This document shows positions 58,242-64,000 of a stretch of DNA of 64,000 nt, piece after piece. Position 1 is the first letter of the stretch. Each line of letters opens with the position of its first letter. Location of the stretch: assembly GCA_014297435.1 (NCBI GenBank), contig JACOQA010000004.1:76180-140179 (forward strand), read 5' to 3'. The position numbers and the translations under genes were made by a program. The notes beneath the pieces are model-generated. The model did not search any database. It was not told the origin of the DNA and saw nothing but the letters and a program-made list of their open reading frames with translations. This DNA is from Candidatus Nanohaloarchaea archaeon (lineage in GTDB: Archaea > Nanohalarchaeota > Nanosalinia > Nanosalinales > Nanosalinaceae).

Positions 58242-58823
58242 CTATGGCTCCTGCTGCCTTGCTTCAAGTCGTTCAGCTGTTGAACCTTGAATCTCTCTTG
58301 TCAGACCCATATCGTTCTCCCTGTAAACCTGCTTAAGTGTTTCTGTCGCTTGACCGCCCGGCATCTCCGCTATGATCTCAGCTCTCCTATCGAGCTGGTA
58401 AACGTATCCTGACTGAGTTCCAAACCTTGCTATCACCATGAAGCCCTGTGTTGCATTAAACTCGTTTGATGAGAGTAGTAGTGCAAGCATTCCTTTCGCT
58501 TCGGAAGGATTCTCAGAGTCAAGAGCCGACTTTATCTTTTCTCTTGAGATCGAACCGGTTACAGCCGATATAATATCTGAATCAACCTCAAGTACGGAAA
58601 TGTTAGCTTCTTCTCCGACAGTAGACTCCTCCAGTGTGTTGAAGCTCGATGTGCTTCTAACTTTGGTCAACGCATCAGAAACGGTCGCAACCTCGACGTT
58701 ACCCATCTGTCCGGTAGTCGTTCCAGAGTTTGTAATGTAAGTATAACCCAGAAATCCGGCTACGGCTATAGCTGAGACTCCAATAACTGTCATCGAGATC
58801 CACATGATTTTTTCAGTTTCCAT
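58242..58823 (-). CDS. Exported, membrane-anchored protein, unknown
   Basis: 193 residues: an N-terminal signal anchor (IMWISMTVIGVSAIAVAGFLGYTYI), then a ~160-residue outside domain that is Ser/Thr/Glu-rich in its first half and helical later (AEIIAEMPGGQATETLKQVY). No cysteines. No family recognised. Confidence 0.6.
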   Translation of the reverse strand: METEKIMWISMTVIGVSAIAVAGFLGYTYITNSGTTTGQMGNVEVATVSDALTKVRSTSSFNTLEESTVGEEANISVLEVDSDIISAVTGSISREKIKSALDSENPSEAKGMLALLLSSNEFNATQGFMVIARFGTQSGYVYQLDRRAEIIAEMPGGQATETLKQVYRENDMGLTREIQGSTAERLEARQQEP

Positions 58824-58917
58824 AGTAGTTCTAAGTCCAAATCAAGGCAGACAGCAATAAAAGTGGTGGGGATCTGACCAACGAATTCAAATAGGTTCTA
58901 CGCCAGAATTTAGTTTT

Positions 58918-59172
58918 ATGGTACGTTTTGAGACTATCGAGAAAGAACGCAGAGATTATGGAAACTTTCCAGGAGAAAAATTCATCGAAGTATCTAGAAA
59001 TAAAGCAATACAGGACGACGGTGAGGAAAACAGCTTTATCCAAATCGCTACCGGCTACTACAGCGATGAAGAAGCTCAGTACAAAAAACGATTTACAGTT
59101 CCTACAGATGAGAAAGCTGTAGAACACGTGGTCGAAAAGCTTCCTGAGATGTTTGAGAAGGAGCAGGAGTAA
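58918..59172 (+). CDS. Small protein, possibly PC4-like
   Basis: 84 residues: FIEVSRNKAIQDDGEENSFIQIATGYYSDE then KRFTVPTDEKAVEHVVEKLPEMF. A four-strand sheet plus C-terminal helix is predicted, reminiscent of the PC4 single-stranded-DNA-binding fold found in archaea, but this is a weak resemblance. Its stop overlaps the start of the broken gene below (TAATG). Confidence 0.5.
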   Translation: MVRFETIEKERRDYGNFPGEKFIEVSRNKAIQDDGEENSFIQIATGYYSDEEAQYKKRFTVPTDEKAVEHVVEKLPEMFEKEQE

Positions 59173-59537
59173 TGGAGGATTATCTAGTTGCCGTCGATCC
59201 CGAGAAAGAGGAACAGCTTAGATCATCCTATCTAGTTGAGGCGTAAGCTGTCAGCCAGGCATGGAACGTTTTTGCTGACGACCTGACGGACACCGCTTTT
59301 TTGCTAGAAAGAGGTGAGCGAACCAGCATCAAGGATGTAAGATTCAACCAGAAGAAAGATTCAAGGATCGACTTCGAGGTGCTCGCGGAAGACGAGGACT
59401 GTTACGAATTCAGTGTTTACGCGGAAGAAACTGAAACCGGTTACGGTCTTAGAAATATTCAGAAATGGGCTAGTCCTCTCGGTCCTGAAGAGAAAAGACG
59501 GGTCTTAGATTTGATGGAGCAGTTAACTGAGATATAG
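59172..59537 (+). pseudogene. Gene interrupted by an in-frame TAA
   Basis: The frame starts at ATG 59172 (overlapping the previous stop) and reads EDYLVAVDPEKEEQLRSSYL, hits TAA at 59244-59246, then continues in the same frame for ~97 more codons (AVSQAWNVFADDLTDTAFL ... WASPLGPEEKRRVLDLMEQL) to 59537. The downstream part has the same acidic composition as its neighbours, so it is real coding sequence. A nonsense mutation is the simplest explanation; stop readthrough or re-initiation (TTG at 59301) is possible. Confidence 0.7.
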
Positions 59538-59738
59538 AAAAACGTCGCCCTCCACGGTTTATTCCCTTAATTTTTGGTCTATCCTGTTATACCCTCTGGA
59601 ATTTTTGATATGACTTCATTTCTTACTTCAGTAATACATCCTGAATCTCTAACTCGATAAATCCTTTCCGTGGAATATCCATGACGGATCTGATATCCTA
59701 AAATAATACTTAAAGATTGGCACCATCGTTACACCATT

Positions 59739-60581
59739 GTGCTAAAAATAGGGATTTTGGAGCAAAAAACAGCTCTAAACAGCTTTATATCTCGATTCAG
59801 TCGTTCAGAAACTGCTTCGGATACTGCCAACGATGCTTCAATCCCAGAAAAACCTTTCTCTGAGTATACAGAGAAATATAATCTAAACGAATACGAATCC
59901 AACAGGTTGGAAATCGCTTCTCAAGCAGGGGTTGGTGCAGAGGAAGCACTCAAGTTTGCACTACCTCAAGAGACTGCTGAAGACATTCTTCAGACCGAGG
60001 AAGGTTTAGAGGAATCCGGAAACCCATACCACCGAGGCTTTTCCGATGAAGAGATGAGAATTGCTCTCGAAGGCTTTTACGATGAATGGATGACTCCTGA
60101 AGAAATAGCGGACAAAGTTGCGGACAGAAGCCCCTACAACAGGACCTCCCCGACTATAAGAGGCAACCTGGAAAAGATTGAAGATATCGACACGCCTTCC
60201 CCCGCAGCAGTCTCCCAACAGGAGGAACGTGTTGAAGAGGCAGAAGGTCAAGAAGCACGTTTCAGATACGAGCGCGTAGACTTTTTCCGGGACGGAAGAG
60301 ATTACGTGATGAGACAGAGTATTCCAACAGGGGATGGGCTAAGAAATGATACCAAGGGCTATGAAGTACTTGATGAAATCGATGACGAGGAACTTGTTGC
60401 ATGGCTCTACGGCGAGGGTCTTGACGAGCAGGAGATAGTTACCGCGGTCATCGCTAACACCGAGAACTCGGAGATAACAGAATCAGAGGTCAGAAAGTAC
60501 AGAGCGGATGCAGATATTTCCGATGTGGCCGAGGAAGTGCTTGAATCCAAAAAAGATAGAGATGAGTTAAGCTTTGTATAG
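59739..60581 (+). CDS. Acidic modular protein, unknown
   Basis: 280 residues, start GTG at 59739 with AATAATACTTAAAG ~28 nt upstream. It contains three short helical units with similar wording: SDEEMRIALEGFYDEWMTPE, ELVAWLYGEGLDEQEIVTAV and an N-terminal EYESNRLEIASQAGVGAEE. These look like repeated helix-turn-helix-like elements (EEIADKVADR, DEQEIVTAVI). Possibly a DNA-binding or adaptor protein. The 201-nt gap before it holds only this promoter. Confidence 0.55.
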   Translation: MLKIGILEQKTALNSFISRFSRSETASDTANDASIPEKPFSEYTEKYNLNEYESNRLEIASQAGVGAEEALKFALPQETAEDILQTEEGLEESGNPYHRGFSDEEMRIALEGFYDEWMTPEEIADKVADRSPYNRTSPTIRGNLEKIEDIDTPSPAAVSQQEERVEEAEGQEARFRYERVDFFRDGRDYVMRQSIPTGDGLRNDTKGYEVLDEIDDEELVAWLYGEGLDEQEIVTAVIANTENSEITESEVRKYRADADISDVAEEVLESKKDRDELSFV

Positions 60582-60588
60582 AATTTTT

Positions 60589-60720
60589 CTAGTTAAAATG
60601 AAGCTCATTAGGAGCCGGGAATTCAACCGTTCCCAAGCCCTTAGAAAGTTCAAAAGAACTTTCATGAGCAGGCAGTTTCCAGCATCTCTCACAAAGACAC
60701 GGAACGCCTATGACAATCAA
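60589..60720 (-). CDS. Possible small Cys-pair protein
   Basis: 43 residues from a TTG at 60720: IVIGVPCLCERCWKLPAHES, then SFELSKGLGTVEFPAPNELHFN. CXCXXC resembles the small zinc-finger proteins common in haloarchaea, and GTATTTAACG lies upstream, but spacing to the TTG is short (~18 nt). Weak. Confidence 0.3.
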   Translation of the reverse strand: MIVIGVPCLCERCWKLPAHESSFELSKGLGTVEFPAPNELHFN

Positions 60721-60787
60721 TTGGCTCAGTAACGTTAAATACACAGAACTTTGATCAGAAAAGGTAAAGAAGAAAAAGGAGAAGAAT

Positions 60788-61462
60788 TTACTGGAGTTCT
60801 CCTTCTGATGCCCATACAAAGTCGTTGCCATAGGTTACGTCGTGTCTTACCGCGCTGTCATCGTAACCCAGTATTCCAAGCATTCCGTCGACCCTGTCTG
60901 CATACTCTGTTGGTTCCTCTGCGTTAAGGTCTCTTGTGTGATCGTTTCTCTCAACCTCCACAACGACGTTGGGGATGTCGTAAGTTCTCGAATCCTCCAG
61001 GAATCCATTATCATCCGGCCAGGAGTCTCCGTTATTGCTCCACTCCGCAGATGCCCCTCTACCATCATAGATAGCTAGGAGGTCTGCATCTTCTGCCACA
61101 TCGTCAACGTCTTCTATATCTGCGTCGTTGGCAAACCCGATGCTGTATCCATCCTGAGAGTTAAGTCGGTGTACCGTTAGACCGTCGTCTCCTGTGGTCA
61201 TTTCTGTGCTTCCTTTCAGCGCTTGTTTGTCGAGATCTGCGCCTGAGCCGCCTAGTGATTTTGTGACAACGGTTTTCTCATCGCCTCTCTCCATGTCGGC
61301 CATTATGTCGTTGATTGTTCTTGCGGCGCCTACATGTCCACGTCCAGTGTGTGCGCTAGATCTTTTGCCTAGTCTGTCCTGTCTATGTGCTGCAAAGTCA
61401 TAATCGACAGATTCTTTCAGATTAGTAGCCATGTTGTCGGGATGATTCATTAGGTTCATCAT
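60788..61462 (-). CDS. Acidic soluble protein, unknown
   Basis: 224 residues; ATG at 61462 with GTATTTAAGTG (61483-61493) 26 nt upstream. Asp-rich (DADIEDVDDVAEDADLLAIY), with an N-terminal helix carrying Arg/His (AAHRQDRLGKRSSAHTGRGH). The pattern TEMTTGDDGLTVHRLNSQDG suggests a beta domain. No family recognised. Confidence 0.6.
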   Translation of the reverse strand: MMNLMNHPDNMATNLKESVDYDFAAHRQDRLGKRSSAHTGRGHVGAARTINDIMADMERGDEKTVVTKSLGGSGADLDKQALKGSTEMTTGDDGLTVHRLNSQDGYSIGFANDADIEDVDDVAEDADLLAIYDGRGASAEWSNNGDSWPDDNGFLEDSRTYDIPNVVVEVERNDHTRDLNAEEPTEYADRVDGMLGILGYDDSAVRHDVTYGNDFVWASEGELQ

Positions 61463-61482
61463 ATTTTGTTACTCTACGGTAA

Positions 61483-61493
61483 CACTTAAATAC
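61483..61493 (-). promoter_or_regulatory. TATA box for the 60788-61462 gene
   Basis: Minus-strand GTATTTAAGTG is centred 26 nt before the ATG. Confidence 0.55.
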
Positions 61494-61552
61494 TTTTTGT
61501 CTGTACTCACGACAACTAACCAATAAGTCAATTACCCGCCTTAATCTTTTCC

Positions 61553-62122
61553 ATGATACCTTTCGAAAAAGAGGCTAGCTTGACCGCAAGCGAAGAATAC
61601 GCCCAGGAAATACTCGAATCAAACTGGAAACATGTAGTAAGGACCACCCCAGGAATGCTGGAGGATCTTGAGCAAAAGTATCCGAAGCTTTGCGACCTGA
61701 TAAGCCAGAATATCTTGGAGGATGCAGGAAAGCGTATAGACAACATTTTCAGGACAGGCGTACCCGACTTCCTCGTGTTCAGCGACAAAGGCGATTACAA
61801 GTTCGTAGAAGTGAAGAGTGGAGAAGACGGCTTAAGGCATACACAGCTCGACTGGCTCCGTGAATTCGAAGGGATAAAAGCCGAGATCTGGTTTACCGAA
61901 AAACGAGAAGTTGAGAAACAACTGGATACAGATAATATTTCGGCTTACACCTTCCAGGATCGCAAAGGCGAAAGCTCTTCCAGCCATATTACAAGCGAGA
62001 AAGATTCTAACCTCTTTATTGAGCTGCCAAAGACTTTGGCATCTATAATCGGTCTTTCCAAGGAAGATAGTTTCGATTGGCGTTTGAAGAGCAAGGATGA
62101 ACTTATTCTTGACTCTAAATAA
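61553..62122 (+). CDS. VRR-NUC-type nuclease fused to an AbrB-like domain
   Basis: 189 residues. A PD-(D/E)XK nuclease core of VRR-NUC type is visible: GVPDFLVFSDKGDYKFVEVKSGEDGLRHTQLDWL (Asp in VPD, Glu and Lys in EVK, Gln after). The C-terminal ~40 residues (LFIELPKTLASIIGLSKEDS, then FDWRLKSKDELIL) match the swapped-hairpin AbrB/SpoVT DNA-binding fold, so the nuclease may be targeted by sequence. ATG at 61553 follows no strong TATA box. Its end overlaps pitA by 8 nt, convergently. Confidence 0.75.
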   Translation: MIPFEKEASLTASEEYAQEILESNWKHVVRTTPGMLEDLEQKYPKLCDLISQNILEDAGKRIDNIFRTGVPDFLVFSDKGDYKFVEVKSGEDGLRHTQLDWLREFEGIKAEIWFTEKREVEKQLDTDNISAYTFQDRKGESSSSHITSEKDSNLFIELPKTLASIIGLSKEDSFDWRLKSKDELILDSK

Positions 62123-63260
62123 TTGAGAACACTATGTAGGAGAGACCTGCTGAAATTAGAGGAGTAAGTATCCAGAAAGTGACTACATGACCGATTATCT
62201 CAGGTTTAAAGAGTCTGTCGTCCGGTAAGTCATTCTGGTCTTCTTCACCGATCTTCTTTTTCTCGACCTCGTTTAATGCTGAGGTCTTTAGAGGAGGTTT
62301 CTCTCCCCCCATAACGACTTCTTTGGCTTTGAGGGTTCTTGATGCTCTTCCCCAGCCTAATCCCGTTATGCACATTGTGGCGTTAATCGCAAGACTTGCC
62401 GGAATACCCATAAACGATAGGAAGGAGATTATCGAGGCGGAAACCACCGAAACAACTAGTGCAGCCAATAGAGGCAGATCTGTTATGCCGTCGCCTACAG
62501 TATCCAAGGTTTTTCTCGCTATTGTGAAGCCTCCTAGACTCATAGCTGCGACAGCTAGAATAATACCTGCGTTCATCTGGATTACCTTGCTGCCGACAAG
62601 TGGGGCTACAGCGTTCGCAACGTTAGAGGCGCCGGCCGAGAAAGCCATGTAACAAGCAATAGATAGAACGAGTAGACTACTGAAAACCTCCTTCTTCGTT
62701 GTTCCAGGACCCAAACCAATTTTTCCTTCAGATAAATTGAGCTCTATCAGACTGCCGTGGCTCTGCTTGATCTTAAAGAAATCATCGAGGTGAACATAGA
62801 TATAACGTCCTATTATCCCTCCAGCCAGAAATGCAAAGGCAGGAGCTACAAGCCACCACGAAAGTATTCTTCCCATTACCTCCCAGTTAAGAGAGCCGGT
62901 TGCTATTCCGAGTCCTGCGATAGCGCCGACAGCCGTCATCGACGTAGATGCCGGGACACCGGAAAGATTTGAAATCAGTAAACTCAGACCTATAAAGAAA
63001 AGTATAATTACCGATGCAGTAAGCGAGAATTGGGACGCAGGAACAATTTTGCCGCCCATGGTTTCTATAACGTTTCTTCCAACAGTCCAACCGCCTATTA
63101 AAGCAAAGAATGTCATTAGCGCTGCCGCGCCAGGTTTCGAAACAAGTTTGCTGCCGACAGAAGGACCAAAAGCAACTCCTGTCGAGGAACCTCCTATGTT
63201 TACTCCGACGAATGCAGCAGCGATAACTCCTAGAAGCAGTATAATTTCCAAGTTATTCAC
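62115..63260 (-). CDS. pitA: Inorganic phosphate transporter, PiT family
   Basis: 381 residues with 10-11 helices and the two PiT repeats, each marked by a GANN-like motif: VGVNIGGSSTGVAFGPSVGS near the N-terminus (variant) and SAGASNVANAVAPLVGSKVI in the second half. A long soluble loop with a Lys/Glu-rich segment lies between helices late in the protein. It imports phosphate with sodium or protons. Preceded by a small membrane protein gene with no gap. Confidence 0.9.
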   Translation of the reverse strand: MNNLEIILLLGVIAAAFVGVNIGGSSTGVAFGPSVGSKLVSKPGAAALMTFFALIGGWTVGRNVIETMGGKIVPASQFSLTASVIILFFIGLSLLISNLSGVPASTSMTAVGAIAGLGIATGSLNWEVMGRILSWWLVAPAFAFLAGGIIGRYIYVHLDDFFKIKQSHGSLIELNLSEGKIGLGPGTTKKEVFSSLLVLSIACYMAFSAGASNVANAVAPLVGSKVIQMNAGIILAVAAMSLGGFTIARKTLDTVGDGITDLPLLAALVVSVVSASIISFLSFMGIPASLAINATMCITGLGWGRASRTLKAKEVVMGGEKPPLKTSALNEVEKKKIGEEDQNDLPDDRLFKPEIIGHVVTFWILTPLISAGLSYIVFSII

Positions 63261-63458
63261 CTATCCGAGAGGACCATTCCTGAACATACCATCATACATC
63301 AATATTAAGGCGACTATTCCTCCGGCACCGACTCCATAAGCCAGAGGTATACCCGTTGAGTAACCAGCGACAGTTCCTCCAGTGAGGCTGAGAAATATAC
63401 CGCCTAGAATCTTATCGTAATAGTCTAGATCAAGCTCTGTGTCAGGTATCAAGCCCAT
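63261..63458 (-). CDS. Small two-helix membrane protein next to pitA
   Basis: 65 residues from ATG 63458 (an ATG at 63476 is possible). Two helices (ILGGIFLSLTGGTVAGYS and AYGVGAGGIVALILMYDGMF). Such proteins frequently precede PiT transporters in haloarchaea; the stop is directly followed by the pitA start, so they are coupled. Confidence 0.65.
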   Translation of the reverse strand: MGLIPDTELDLDYYDKILGGIFLSLTGGTVAGYSTGIPLAYGVGAGGIVALILMYDGMFRNGPLG

Positions 63459-63554
63459 CTTTTGTTTAGATTTCAAAACTAGAGGTATTAAAAGGGCGTT
63501 GTTCCCATTTTCAGTAAATTCCCGAAAAAGTAACTTAATTCGTAGGATTCTATC

Positions 63555-63950
63555 TTAATTTTTTCCGGAAGCGCAGTGTTCACAACAATATATTTTGCCG
63601 TCTTCTTCGTAGCCGTTATCGTAAATTTGGCAGTCGCAGTGGCTGCATTCTTCGATCTCGTCCTTTATTGCTGCGTGAAGTATTTCTCCAAACGAGTTTA
63701 GTTGTTCTGATATGAAGTTTTCGCCTTCGTCTGTTAGAGAGTATGTTTTCTTGCCTCTGCTGCCTTTCTCTGATTTGATGTATCCGTTTTCTTCGAGTTG
63801 TGATAGGAATGGGTAGATATGTGATGTGCTTGGTTCTTCGCCCGTCATTTCCTCGATTTTATCGATTACCTCGTAGCCGTGCCGCGAATCTGTTTTCAGT
63901 AGTAGAAGTGTGTAGACACGGTAGATATGGTTTAAGTTTAGTTCTGGCAT
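63555..63950 (-). CDS. PadR-family regulator with a Cys-rich C-terminal tail
   Basis: 131 residues. The winged helix is typical of PadR: LNHIYRVYTLLLLKTDSRHG, YEVIDKIEEMTGEEPSTSHI, LEENGYIKSEKGSRGKKTYSLTDEG. The last ~30 residues have six Cys and a His (CSHCDCQIYDNGYEEDG, IYCCEHCASG) and probably bind metal, so the regulator may sense metal or redox. ATG at 63950 has TTTTATAGC 27 nt upstream. Confidence 0.85.
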   Translation of the reverse strand: MPELNLNHIYRVYTLLLLKTDSRHGYEVIDKIEEMTGEEPSTSHIYPFLSQLEENGYIKSEKGSRGKKTYSLTDEGENFISEQLNSFGEILHAAIKDEIEECSHCDCQIYDNGYEEDGKIYCCEHCASGKN

Positions 63951-63972
63951 AGTGGTGGTTGGGTTGTAGAAA

Positions 63973-63981
63973 GCTATAAAA
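63973..63981 (-). promoter_or_regulatory. TATA box for the PadR gene
   Basis: Minus-strand TTTTATAGC is centred 27 nt before the ATG at 63950. Confidence 0.55.
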
Positions 63982-64000
63982 TTAACCGACACTTCAATAT

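Overview
The window looks like a chromosome segment from a small-genome halophilic archaeon, most probably a nanohaloarchaeon (DPANN). Three things point there. The information-processing genes are archaeal: A-type ATP synthase, TFB, TBP, MCM, Orc1/Cdc6, histone, aIF5A, aIF2-beta, Rpp30/Pop5 of RNase P, L15e, S8e, L37e, LSm, Trm1 and Elp3. Nearly all soluble proteins are very rich in Glu and Asp, as in salt-in halophiles. Base composition is only moderately GC-rich by eye (not counted), unlike most Halobacteria. Genes are short and packed, with 1-4 nt start/stop overlaps. Many starts lie 25-28 nt downstream of a TATA-like box, which implies leaderless transcripts; others have GGTGATC or GGAGGT ribosome sites. 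The lineage assignment is an inference; a moderate-GC haloarchaeon is the alternative.

Layout. 1-8.2 kb: two half-length RND exporter genes, a small HTH regulator, a glutaredoxin, two convergent ABC-2 export systems (one with a secreted Ig-like/NEW3-type protein), several tiny membrane proteins, and a decayed duplicate of one permease 3' end. 8.4-16.9 kb: a complete A-type ATP synthase operon on the minus strand (H-I-K-E-C-F-A-B-orf-D) with an unknown gene between B and D. 17-24 kb: Trm1, TFB with a long acidic N-terminus and several candidate promoters, an AI-2E-type transporter, Nob1, histone, aIF5A, CCA-adding enzyme and adenylate kinase. 24-33 kb: Elp3, an S49 protease, a TrmB-type regulator, a nitroreductase and an ATP-dependent DNA ligase interrupted by a LAGLIDADG intein at its catalytic motif. 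33-45 kb: ITPase, L15e, RNase P proteins, TBP, MCM, an OB/winged-helix RPA-associated protein, a secreted nuclease lipoprotein, aIF2-beta, endonuclease III, a Vms1/release-factor-like protein and a DRG GTPase. 45-55 kb: Orc1/Cdc6 with short flanking repeats, S8e, an LSm-L37e operon, tRNA-Lys(TTT), tRNA-Ile(GAT), a ROK kinase and the oapA-oapB-oapC trio. 55-64 kb is accessory: coiled-coil pairs, a truncated class I LysRS-like protein, three tiny highly basic overlapping peptides, a gene broken by an in-frame stop, a VRR-NUC/AbrB-like fusion nuclease, a PiT phosphate transporter and a PadR regulator with a Cys-rich tail.

How it fits together. The middle is a replication, repair and translation core: MCM, RPA-like OB proteins, DNA ligase, Orc1/Cdc6 and oapABC all lie within 25 kb, so a replication origin nearby is plausible. 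I see no CRISPR array, insertion sequence or rRNA gene. The least explained items are the tiny basic peptide operon near 58 kb, the insertion in the ATP synthase operon, the half-RND pair, and several perfect palindromes in divergent promoter regions (nob1/histone, S8e/LSm, upstream of TBP and TFB).
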